43,577 bases of DNA from Brachionus rotundiformis. Its lineage: Eukaryota > Rotifera > Eurotatoria > Ploima > Brachionidae. Location: contig JAESIW010000137.1 in assembly GCA_016802295.1 (NCBI GenBank), positions 6,520,656 through 6,564,232 on the forward strand, read 5' to 3'. The stretch's first letter is position 1. Every line of letters starts with the position of its first letter. Shown piece by piece: positions 22,498 to 33,630 of this stretch. A program made the translations under genes and the position numbers. Below the pieces are notes generated by a model that was not told the origin of the DNA, did no database searches, and was given only the letters and a program-made list of their open reading frames with translations.

Positions 22498-25400
22498 CTA
22501 GGGATTAAAGTAAAGTCTTTTGGTCAAGTGAAATTCAGCTACTGGCACCATGAAATAGCTGGCGACCGCATTGCGTTCGTCAAAATGCTTTTTTTCATAC
22601 TGCTGCATCAAAAGGTTCACCTTGCGCACCATTTCGATCAGTTCCAGCTCATAGGCACATCTACTAAACACAGTAACTAGACATTTGATAAACGGTGAGC
22701 CATCTATGTCTCTATGAGATACGAAACCGCGCACAGAAGAGTACCAAATGAAAAAATCGGACCTGGACGGCAGCGATGTCTTGATCGGCCGGCCATCAAT
22801 AAAATTGGACATTGAATTACTTGAGGTTATGATATTACTGTTCTTGTAGCTCTCGGCTATTTCGTTGGTCTGTGTTGATATTGAGTTAAGCAGCGTTTTG
22901 GCACTCGACGGCGATGTTTTGATCGCCGTGCGAATCGCACTCGCTGCCGATACCAAATAGGATGAGTATTTGCTTCGACTGTGGCTGCGACTTCTTGTCT
23001 TTTTAACTTTGGTCTCTGTGTGGGCATTTATTGCTGTGGAGCTTTTTTTCTTGTACATCATCTGCAATGAGCCAGGCGCCAAGGATGACATTTTAAGCTG
23101 CTTGAACTTCTTGATGGTGTCCTCTTCCAGCGAGTTTTGTCTCGGGTTCACTGCAGAGCCACAGAATGACCGAGACGATGTTGAATAATTGGTAGCTGTG
23201 GTCGATATTGATGTAGACAGAACTGGAGTGGTAATGCTGTGGCTCAAAGAGCTTGCTTGGCACACAAAGCCCTTCTGGTTGAGGTACTCTTAAAAAATTG
23301 ATAATTAAGGGGAGATTTTTTGAATAGCCTGGGTGGAAGGCAAGTTGTCAAATATTGCGCTTATTTGCCAATGGTCTGGTTAAAAAAATCAGTGCTTATT
23401 AACTATTTTTTGGAAAAGAATGGTTTATTAGGAACAATGATTGATGTCATGTCAGCCACTTGTCATGCAATGTCAATGCTGGACCAATAATTATTTTACA
23501 AACCAATTGACTAGCATTTTTGCACCAAACAACTAATGAAAAGCTTGGTTAAAAACCATCAGACCAAAAAAATGGCTTGATCATTGCCTGTTAGTCCGAG
23601 ATCAAGTTGTATCTTTTTATTAATTTGTGGTAAAGAAAAGCCTATGAAATATATTGATAATCTTCTATCCAAATACAGAACGATAGCCAAAGATGGCTTA
23701 GATTCAGATTTTAAAACTTTTCATTTGGTTCAAAGCAAAGGCTGGTTCAGAATAGGGCTCCATTTTGGCAACATACTCCCCACTACTTAAATTTAAGTTT
23801 TTAGAGCTCAACAAATACTCAATAAACTATTAAATAGTATGTTTGTCTTTATCAACCAGGACCAGAACCCCCTATATAGATTTTTATTAATTAAATTTGT
23901 TAATTAAATTAATTACAATTAACAACTAAAGAGAGGACAGTGGCTATTATTGATAACCACAATTGGTAGGTCAATATCTGGTCACGGATGACCATTTTTA
24001 TCTAAAGGAAATACAAAGGACAATGTTTCATTTAAATGGTAGTAGAATAAGCGTTGCTTTGGATGCTGGATACTAAGAAAAGAACAAGAAGGATTTAGAA
24101 GAGGCTGGGGATCAGATATTTATGATAGTATTGACCAATAACCCCTTGGGTCATAATAAAAAAGATGGATACAACTCTTCTGCTAGAAATTCGAGTGTAG
24201 CCTAATTGTGGAAAAAGGACAATGTTCTTTCCGACACTGTTCTTAATTGTGATTGGCTATGTCATTAGGAAAACCATCTTGAAGGGTTATATTTGGCAAA
24301 TGATTTGGTATGAATGGATGTGAGAGCGCAATATTTGGTGAACAACTGGACTCGAAATAAATGGGACCAAAACAAAAGCCATTCGCCTAAGCACCAAGTT
24401 ATCAATGAGTATCATAAGTGGAACAATTGGAACGCATTTAGACATAAGGAGAATTGGCCAGACTCAAACCAGTGTGGAAATCAAAGTCCTACAGCAAGGC
24501 ACAAGATATAAAAAGAGATAATGTTACAGAGAGTCTGTGACACCCCCTGTACGCAATTTAAATTAACCCTAATCAATATTTACTACTTATTAACACTTTA
24601 TCTTTATTTTTATCTTTGATTAATCATAAATCTTTATGACCGAAAACACAGTCTAGCTCTTGTCTTCACTATCTCTCCTCTGAAGTTAATCTAAGCTATT
24701 CCGGCCAAAATTCACAAACTAATCACCTGAAGACAAGATTATGGGACTATGGAAGCGAGGACGGTCTTGTCTCTCACCATCCTGGTCAAATATTTTCAAA
24801 ATATGCGCGTCCTATGTCCCATCCAGGCGCATATTCCACAAAAACACCTTCCATACCTGGGACTAGGCTTGGTTATGTGCTTAGAATGAAAAGAATACGA
24901 ATACCAAACAAAAATATGAGAAAGGCAGGAGCCAATACCACCACACAGACTGAAAAATGTTGGCCAATTTGGAACCGTGGAACAAAAAATCTTTTAAATT
25001 CATTTGACCACAAGTCAAAAAATGGTCCCAAAACATGACACTACATTAACACTACAATATGATAAAATTTTAATGTAGCGCCATGTTTGAGGACCAGTTT
25101 TTGACTTGTGGTCAAATGAATTTAAAAGATTTTTTGTTCCACGGTTCCAAATTGGCACAAAATCTAAAATTTATTTTACCTCCACGACATGCCTGAAAAA
25201 TGAACAGCTTTGGCTTGCCGACGAGCACGTCATCGAACATGTTCAAAATGTCCTTGTCCATCTAAAACAGAAAAAAAATTTTATTTTTCGAAACCATCAA
25301 TTTGAAAAGTGTTCAATTTACATTTAGCTTGTTCTGGTAGTCTACGCCATAAATGTATCCATCAGTGCCATGCGAGAGAACAATGAAGCAAATGGCGTCA

Positions 25401-26404
25401 AACAAATGTCCATATGAATCGCATTTGTTCACAAGTAGACCAATAACTTGTCTCATCTCGGCCTCTTTGAGGTCGACAAACATTTCCACATTGAAATTGA
25501 GCCTTTCGAACAAGTTCTTGAGTCTGGAGGCGTCCATGTCGGTGCCGAGTCGTCGCATGGCGGCGTTCTCGACTCCATTGGCATCGTAGAACCTCTCGTT
25601 GTTGATTATGAGACAAATGCCGCGCGGCGCTTGCTCCATTTGGTAGCACTCGTTGCAAGTGAGCTGTTTTCGGATGTTGGGCAGGGTTTTGTAGACGGTG
25701 AAGTCCAGTTCTAGGCTGTTTATGTCCGACCAGTCGATGTGGTACGTCTGTGGTCTGTACACTTGGGGACTGTCCTGGGAAATCTGGTCCGGCGCGCTCA
25801 CCTCGTCCTCCAAATTGGTCGAGCACCTGTTCGGCGTCGAAAAGCCCGAGTTGAGCCGCACGGCGGTCACACTGCTCGACCGGGTCCGGCTCAGGACAGG
25901 GCTGAGACTGGCCGACGAGCAGCCGGAGCTTGTACTCCGACTGCCGTGGTTCACGTTGCCATGGTTGCTTTTAAGCAAACGATTTAGGATAGAGCTGGTT
26001 ATGTTTTTTTCCAAATCGTGCGCTTGGGTGCACGTTATGGGGTAGGGAAGCTCGTCCGGCTCTTGCTTGGGCTGGACAGGCAGCTTTTCTCGCTCGAGTA
26101 CGGAGCGGCATTGATCGCTGGTCGAGTAGTCCGGCTCGAGTATGTCGGCTATGTGCGTGTTGCCAGTGAGGCACAGCGCCTCGAGGAAGTACTGGTAGGC
26201 GAGCGCGTTGCGTGTGATCAGGTAGTCGAGCATGTGCCGCACGCGGTCCGTCGGCACCCGGCTGTCGTATATTATGCGCTCGCGGAGCGCCGGCGTGAAT
26301 ATTTGCTTGCATATTAGGTAGTCGAGTATTCCCTCGATGTCCAGCAAGTGGTTGACTATTACTCGACGGTTTATGGTCAGTTTTTTCTTGTGCTCCCGCC
26401 GCAT
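22498..26404 (-). CDS. CARD-containing initiator-type caspase (caspase-2/9/Dronc-like), three exons
   Basis: Exons 26404..25322, 25261..25180 and 23288..22498 join in phases 0 and 1 (donors GTAAAT and GTAAAA) to give 651 residues. Residues 1-90 form a CARD (LTINRRVIVNHLLDIEGIL, RHMLDYLITRNALAYQYFLE) close to that of caspase-2. A Ser-rich linker (about 95-225) precedes the p20 domain, with RGICLIINNERF and catalytic His345 in LSHGTDG. Exon 2 carries the active-site pentapeptide QACRG (Cys386). The p10 domain (about 565-651) has FVSHRD with the substrate-binding Arg581 and ends HLTKRLYFNP. CARD caspases are activated by dimerisation on adaptor platforms. Oddities: about 170 residues of Ser/Lys-rich linker between QACRG and p10, and two Trp positions of the usual 'SWR' and 'GSW' signatures read His and Pro. 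The ATG follows an in-frame stop. The 1.9-kb second intron holds repeats. Confidence 0.93.
24060..24530 (+). mobile_element. Decayed reverse transcriptase inside the caspase intron
   Basis: Frames broken by stops and shifts read LRKEQEGFRRGWGSD (cf. 'lr.EQaGFR.grs..dqi'), then PTLFLIVIGYVIRKTI and a segment GPKTKAIRLST. These are reverse transcriptase blocks in order for a LINE on the plus strand, antisense to the caspase. Inactive. The rest of the intron (23289-24060) shows a 68-codon plus frame at 23584-23790 that I cannot identify. Confidence 0.6.
24963..25157. repeat. 195-bp near-perfect palindrome (foldback element) beside the caspase catalytic exon
   Basis: The left arm starts GCCAATTTGGAACCGTGG (24963) and reaches CTACATTA (about 25049). 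The right arm starts TAATGTAG (about 25070) and runs to ...CCACGGTTCCAAATTGGC (25157). The arms are about 88 bp with a few mismatches around the 'GGTCCCAAAAC/GTTTGAGGACC' part; the loop is about 20 bp. It ends 21 bp from the 5' splice donor of exon 2 (GT at 25178-25179). No coding capacity. It is probably a MITE-like foldback transposon. Confidence 0.88.
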
Positions 26405-29400
26405 CTTAATGCATTACAATTTGAACAGATATTTGATCGTTTTGACGTTGCGATTTTTTGAATTTAACCGCTAAAATTTGACTATTTCGCATATATTATG
26501 TTCATGTACACGAGTATCGACAATTTTTTTTGTCTTAAATTAAATTATTTGTTTTAAGATTTTTTTTAAAAAATAAATGTTTAAATTAAAATTTATATTT
26601 TTATTTTAGATTTTTATTTGATATATTTTTAATTTTATATTCGGTTTCATTTGGTATAAATGCCTGTCTCACAAACAGCCTGTCTCAAAGACCGATTACT
26701 CTCTTTTTATTTAATATTCGTAAATTGAAGAATATAATAATGTAAATATTTGCTCATTTAGTAATTAATTAAAGATAAATAGTGAATTAACTTTTTTTTA
26801 AATTTTTTTTTTATTTTCATCTTTCATCATTTCTTTTTAATCAATTTTAAAAAAGGTCTTAATGCATTAGCTGATACAAATTTATGAATCGCACAGTTTT
26901 GAACCGACTTTACTATACACCTTTTAACACTAGAAAGGCCGAGGGTTTTTTAAAACCTCTTTTTAAAAAATATTAATTTATCAAAAACTACTCAAAGAAA
27001 ATTAAAATTATTTTGTAATTCTTTAATTTTTTAATCATATTTTAAACAAAATTTTTCTATTTCTTTTGATAATTTTATTTGGAATTTTTGTAGTGTAAAA
27101 TTCACCGTTTTTCTCTCATTTAGTTATTTTGCCAATGGTTCAAATAGAAGTCCACTATTCCTTAAAATTTCTTTCATTTCCATTAATTTTCCCTTAATTT
27201 TCTATGATTAACCAATGCTTTTTAAAATGGTATCATTTTGTCCCAAATATATGCTTAAAAGATTAAAATTATACTTTAAAAAATTGTTTATATATTTAAA
27301 ATTATTTGCTAATTTTGCTTAATAATTTTTTGCATACAACTAAACAGATACTTATTAAATATTTATCAACCGTAAGATTTACTTTGCCAAAAAAAGGTTT
27401 TTAACAATTTTACATAATTCTTGGGTTCTACCTGGTAAAAAATAGGTGGTCTTACTTAAAAGTAATTAAAGTGATTCGGAATCATAAGAAAATGAAAGCT
27501 TTGATGGAACTTGGTCTTTTGAAAAAACTCCTGAAGAAATTGATAGCCAAAGCAAAAGCAAATATGAAAGATTATTAGATGATAAAATAAATAGCTTGAA
27601 TTTTCACTTAAATAAATTTATTCTTTGTGAACCAAAGGTCTCTTTAATATTTACAGGTGAACTGAATTCACCTAATCAGATAGAATCCATTCTTGCTAAG
27701 AAATGGAAGAATGCTTACGTAAGTGACAAAAAGATAATATTTAACTTCATGGTTCCATGAATTGCTAACTTAAGAGAAACAGATTTAGATGCTTCATTTC
27801 CAATGGTTCGGCATTGTATCTTGTACCAAATCAAACAAAGATTTGAGACTAACTAGGAGCTCTTACCTATCTGTATTTCATTAAGAATCTTATCTTATAA
27901 TGTTAGAAATTATTTTAGAAAATTGGTAAAACAAATTTGGATATTCAAACAAGCATCTTTAAAATCTTAAATTCCCTCAAGGTGATAGTTAAATTTTGAA
28001 TTTATATATTCATAAATTTGAGATAAAACTGTTTTAATTTAATTATTATGATATAGCTTTGGTTTTCAGTTTCGACCAGAAGAGAGCTTTATGGTTTAAA
28101 AGTTCAAGCCAATTTCTGGCAAAATTAAAGGATACTTCACTTTATATGTCCTAAGTTTATAAGTCAATTAAAAGCCTGCTTTGTCCAAGATAAAATTGAG
28201 CCTCATGCACCAAATAGATTTGTTTTTTCTAAGCACTAATTGACCAATTCTATCAAGTAATAATTTCCTACTTTTCTTAATATAACTATCACTTATTAGT
28301 CTAAATTCAACAATAGCAATTTAAATTAATAATTAATTGAATATCTTCGAAAAAATAAAGTTTTGTCTATATGTATTAGGCGATCTGGTCCTGCTGGCAA
28401 GTAAATGTAAATAGAATCCACAAAAAATTGTTCCATTAATATCTTTTAATTCTAGCTGTTTATCAAATATTTTTATACACATAAAAATACAATTAGAGAC
28501 TTTTTTTGGACATTATAACTTTGGGTGTTTATTTTCGGATCTGACTAAAATTAACTTAAACCAAATATAGCAGATCTCTTTAATAGGCCGTCAGTTTCTA
28601 ATTTTGGCCACCTAAATCATAATTAATAATTAACCACAAACAATTGAAATAATATAAAAAAATAATTTATTATTTTTTTTATTTGACATCAGTTCTCATT
28701 AAATTAGCCCTCAAATTGCTAAGACTAAAGTTGTGACACTTTAGTGCTTTTTTTTAGTAAAGCATGTTTCGGGATTGGCTGCAGCTGTAGTGCACGTTCT
28801 TACTACTATATAAACCACTAGTTTTTTTTCATTTTTTAGGAGCTTTAGCTCGGTACAGATATACAGATAAACAAAAAAGTTATAACTTCGGATTTTATTG
28901 ACTGTTTTATTTATTTCTTGGCTTAATTCCCCAAGTCCAAACCCGAGACTTTATAAAATATCAGAATAAATTCATATCAAAAAAATATAAATATGCTGTC
29001 AGTGGTTTATTTTCATTAAAACTATCTAATTTTAGATCAAATTTTTCACTTGATAATAACAGATTTTTACAATATATCAATTAATGTAAACAATCCTAAT
29101 ATCTGCTAAATGTTCTCCTCATTGACCATTTATCTCTTAATGGAATTTTTTTTCCCTACTCGCTGCTTGTGAAGCATGGGATGGCGCTCAGCTCCTCTCA
29201 TATACCTAAGAAAAATTTCCAAACAAATTAAAACAAATAATTTTAAAATTTTTATTTAAATTTATTTTTCTAAGTTGACACATATGCTGTCATTGTGTCA
29301 TTGTGAAAAAGTGACAGAATTTTTCCTAAAATTTTGCTTTGTTGTGCTGGTCATTTGATTACACTCATTTCATTCATCGCCTAAATTAAGGACAAAGTAC

Positions 29401-31167
29401 AATATTTGTTTATGCCTTTTTGCGCTAAACAAATTCGAGTCTACTTCTAAAAGATCTGACTTTTGAGTTCTTGTTATAAAATTATAGATACTAATTCAAT
29501 TAATTGAAAATATGAAGCAAATAAAGCGAAATGGAAAAATTCCGTTTATTTTATGTGTACTTGTTTATTTGGCTGATATTGATAAGAACATAATAATGGC
29601 TAGAATTAACCTAAATAAGCTATCCTTTATTCTGATCTGTATCTCCTGATCTGTTATTTTTAATTACGGAAGAAAGTTGTTTAATAAGCAATTTCGTTGT
29701 AGGAATTCGCCTATTAAATGTTCATATAATCCTAATTTGGATGGGGATTTCAAAGCGCTTTACTAGCTGAAGGTTATTGCGTATCACAAAAACAAGTAGG
29801 ATTTTCTCTTAATTGGGTCAAGTGAATCCCAGCTATTTCTAGCAGTTTATTTCAACGCTGTTTCGCTTCGGTTAAATCCGTTGCATGCACAACAGAGTGC
29901 TGAGGACTATGAGATTTTGCGTTATTTGATTGGCCAATTTGATTCTGTTTGTTCACAATCCTTGAACTTGTCGCTTTGTTCGAATACAAGAAGAAGCTCA
30001 ACAAAAAACAGCAAAGACAGTAAATATTTTCAAGGCTCAAATTGAAAGAGAAATATTTAAACTACATTTTTTAAGTCCCAGTTTCAGTTGTCTACTTAAA
30101 TTATTTGATTTCCCTTTTTAAGCTCATCCCAGCCTGGATGATTTGTACTCTAGTAAAATCACTGAAAAATTGAAAAGTATTTTATATATATATTTGTGGG
30201 AATTTTAATTCAAAAATATTCGTTTTTTTTTTGTAAGTGTAAAAGGATGAAATGAAAAATGATGTTGAGACATGAAATTATACATTTAGCATGTGAGCAT
30301 TTAAAATAGGCTTTACACAAAGAGTGGTTACAGATTCCGACTGAGTATGTTCAAAAATTGATTGAATTAATTCCATAAAGAGTTTTGGCTCGCTAGAACG
30401 CTAAAGGCGGTCATTTCAAATATTAAATTGTAAAAACTTCTAAACTTTTGAACCGACTTTTTTTGATTAATTGTATCAATTTTTTCTTTTTGAATTTATT
30501 TTGTAATTTTTTTTACATTGAGCTTTTTTTTGGTTTTATATTTTTGAAATGATAACAAAAAAAATCATTCCCGCCTTTGGTATACTTAAAAACAATCTTT
30601 GTGTTTGCTAAACTTTTGCAACTACTCTTTAGACGATTATTGGTCCATTGAAGAACTCTGTTGCCAGTTTCTCTATGTTAGGCTTATCTATATCTCATTT
30701 GGAAAATCTTCTTTAAGCATCCAATTTGTTGTCTTCTTGTTAATTGAGTTCTAAACTGGTCGTATCTTTTTTCTTTACTTTTTCTATTTTGGATACAAAA
30801 ATCCAATTCGGTGTTTATGACTTTTATGTAAGCTCGACCTATTTACCTACTAAGAAAATCATAAATTGGACAGTATGGTTTTCAGCTTTAAAAGTCAATG
30901 GTCTAATGCTACCAATTGAGATAATTAATCTTACAAAAACATTTTAATATTTTATCTGCAATTTTTATTAAGAAAAAATAATATAAAAAAAATTCTTTAA
31001 ATTCTTGCTGAATGGACCAAAGTCTTATACTGGCAAAAGGGCTGTATAAGACTTTGTTCTTCTTTTTAAAAGACCAAATTCAGAAAATATTTTTAGCAGT
31101 GGTACCATTATATAAATATTTGGTAAAAAAACTCTAAATTCAAAAGGCAAAGTAAATTAATTATCAG
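26405..31167. other. Gene-poor AT-rich stretch
   Basis: No gene can be supported. Items noted: a TTAA-flanked CACTAGAAAGGCCGAGGG near 26924 and a coding-like relic at 27470-27830 (see separate entry); a phrase GGAGCTTTAGCTCGGTACAG near 28847 that recurs in altered form near 5714 (GGAGCCTTAGCTCGATACAG); and the phrase TTTTGAACCGACTTT at both 26897 and 30448. Short frames at 29852-30040 and 30744-30947 have no recognisable motifs. Confidence 0.5.
26924..27830 (+). mobile_element. Possible piggyBac-like relic
   Basis: TTAA at 26924-26927 is followed directly by CACTAGAAAGGCCGAGGG, resembling a piggyBac-type end at its TTAA target. About 540 bases on, the plus strand reads an acidic/Ser segment with ENESFDGTWSFEKTPEEI, like the N-terminal region of piggyBac-type proteins, followed by broken frames. 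No matching right end was found and the catalytic Asp region is not visible, so this is tentative. Confidence 0.3.
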
Positions 31168-32341
31168 CTAGAATAGATATTTAATTAAAAATATGAATGC
31201 ATAAAGCAGATAATGTTTCTGTATGATTGGTGTACCAGAAACAACCTTTCCACATTCGATTGGAATTAATGCATCTAATTCAAGGGAAAATTTTGGCTGA
31301 GTTACTTCACATCTGCCGAAACCACGCCAAGCTGGTTCAATTTTACCAGAAAACTCTTGCACCAAATAAACTCCATAACTGTTCAAAAGTTCACACTCTG
31401 ATCCATCATTGTTATTGCTCTCGAATGTCAAACAATTATACTTTGGATATTTTCCACCATCAATGTATCTCAATTTGAAAATTATTTTGCTTACATTTCT
31501 TTGACAATCAGGAAATAAATCTTTTGCCAAAGCTTGACTGCAATTAATTTCTTTCGTGTAATACCTTTTATAACGAGTATTACAACTACCTTGGCTGCAA
31601 CTCCCTGAATGATATTCTTTATCTTCACTCTTAATTAGATCATTTACAACACCAAGTGTTCTTTGGTCAAAATTTTTATCTTTGCTAAAATTGCCAAACT
31701 TGATCTGTTCAATTTCTTCAAGTTTATAAAGTCCAATTTTTATGTTTTTGGGTCCAATGTCTCTAGATGTTGGCTCCAAATTGACCACCAAGAGTATGTT
31801 AAGTACACACACTGTAATTGCTGAAAGGGCAAACAAGATATAACCAGGCAGAAAAATACCAATTTTTTCTTTTTTTTCATTAATTTTATGGAATAAATTT
31901 AAGGTTAAAATTAGTGAACCGATGGAGTAAATTATCATCAAACTGGCCCTAGCTATGACCAGCGATTCATGATGGTAAATAAAGCATGAAATAAACTTAT
32001 AGGAAATAGACTCCATCGGAATCATGAAGATTAAAAATATACTGGTTAATATATATATATAATAAAGAATTAATACCATCTGGTTCTATTGATAAACTAA
32101 TAAAAGAGAAACAAGATCCATAAATAACAAAGTATAAAAGTATAATTTTAATGATAACCATGGCGTTTTTAATTGCCGAATAATTAATTGAGCTATTGAA
32201 GTCATTAATTGAAAAAGAGGCTCTGTTTAAAATATTGACCATGAGTATCCAATCGATGCAAAATACACAAATTGGAATTACCAAAATTCCAACGGCAATT
32301 ACAAAAGAAAAAAATTGGAAAAATCCAAAAAGCGGTTTCAT
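31168..32341 (-). CDS. Unrecognised multi-pass membrane protein with Cys-containing ectodomain
   Basis: A phase-consistent model is exon 32341..32077 (ATG start, phase 1 end, donor GTATTA) and exon 31952..31168, giving 349 residues over a 124-bp intron. The two long frames overlap out of register, so a splice or frameshift is required; this one keeps phase but is not certain. Hydrophobic segments: about 10-35 (FSFVIAVGILVIPICVF), 60-85 (MVIIKIILLYFVIYG), two more after the splice (LMIIYSIGSLILTLNLF and FALSAITVCVLNILLVVNL). A region of about 155 residues with eight or more Cys follows (CSQGSCNTRY, NCLTFESNN), then a hydrophobic C-terminal tail. The layout recalls four-pass proteins but lacks the tetraspanin CCG motif. 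A broken paralogue lies at 38600-38970. Coding DNA is AT-rich, unlike the caspase or PRPF6. Confidence 0.65.
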
Positions 32342-33630
32342 ATTTGATTTTAAATTTCTCTTTATTTAAAATTATTTATAAGGTAAGATACACGAAATTT
32401 CTTAATTACGCTTCTAAAATGATTAATTAAAAAAAGAAAATAAATTAAAATGTTTATCTTATCTATTAAGTTCATACTTTTATTTAAGTTTAAATCTGGT
32501 GCAAAACATTTACAACTTTTTCCAACTGATAGAGAGGCATGACACAATGTCAACTGCTCAACTGTACAGAAAACTGTACCAGTACCTTGGAAATGACTGA
32601 GAATGAAAACCAACACAATGCATGCATAAACAATGGAAATGGCGAAGAGCAAAATTTATGGAAAACGATTGACTTAAATTAAAATTGAAAAGTGTTGGCA
32701 AATTAAGAAAATAGACTGTAATTATTTTAATTTCACAATAAATTAGTAAATAAAACTTTAAATGTTTATACATTTTATTCTTTGATAAAAATATGAACAA
32801 ATTTTCTCTTGAATTAATCAATTTAAAAATTTTAATTTATTATCTTTTTACCTTAAAAATATATTTGAATCACAACCATTATTCATAATCAAAAGATATC
32901 ATTCATAAAAGATGATTAATAATTTAAAAGTTAAAATTAAAATAAAATGAATTAACTTAAATTTGAGTCTTCCTTTTTAATTATCTCTAATTCAATTCGA
33001 TTTTCAACATCTAGTCCGTGGTCCTTTTTGCCATCTTTATCTTACTAGAAAAGTTTTGATTCCAAATTGGCTTTAAATTCTTTCAAGCACTAATTTTACT
33101 TTTTCCAAAAACTCATTGGCAAAAATCAGATCCTAAGATTGACTACAAAGAACATCTAAAGGTAATTAACTCAAAACAAGTCTCCATAATTAACCCAATC
33201 AGAAAGGTTAGCTCCATGCGATATTATACCTTCCAATTCTGGAACAAAGCTGAAACCATTTTACCGCATTTTATGGCTCTACCACTTTTAAGTTTATTGA
33301 CAAATTGGTCCTTTTTTTTAAACAGTTCTCTTAATGCCAATTAATGTGCACCATATCCTTTTTTAGTGAAAAACTTGCAAGAACATTTCTTGCTGTTAAG
33401 GTTAACTTAATAACATTTTGAATAAATAATTGGTTCACCTTGCGTTAGGTAAAAGATTTGTTTATTATTTCTTAAATTTATTTCTAAATAAAAACATCTT
33501 GTATAAATTAGAAAATAGTTTTTTAATTTTAATTTTTGTGTTGAGAAGAAATCATTTTGTGCTGAGCGTTTTGGAATTCTCTGCCAAAAGAAAACATTCC
33601 TAATTATTTTATAATTTTTTTAAATTAATC
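32342..33630. other. AT-rich spacer with a possible LINE tail
   Basis: Near 33150-33350 the plus strand reads VSSMRYYTFQFWNKAETILP, faintly like the C-terminal 'F..R...WN.LP' tail of LINE ORF2. The minus frames at 32362-32652 and 32558-32821 lack an ATG and a splice acceptor and are not accepted as genes. Nothing else recognised. Confidence 0.4.

Noticed and set aside
23584..23790. 68-codon plus-strand frame in the caspase intron (KPMKYIDNLLSKYRTIAKDG)
   Set aside because: Coding-like wording, but no family recognised, no supporting neighbours and repeat-rich surroundings; probably part of a transposon relic.
32362..32821. Minus-strand frames with a hydrophobic start and several Cys, upstream of the membrane-protein gene
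   Set aside because: The 96-codon frame opens right after a stop with TTG, has no ATG at the hydrophobic segment and no splice acceptor in between. The overlapping second frame contradicts it. Possibly old debris, not a supportable gene.
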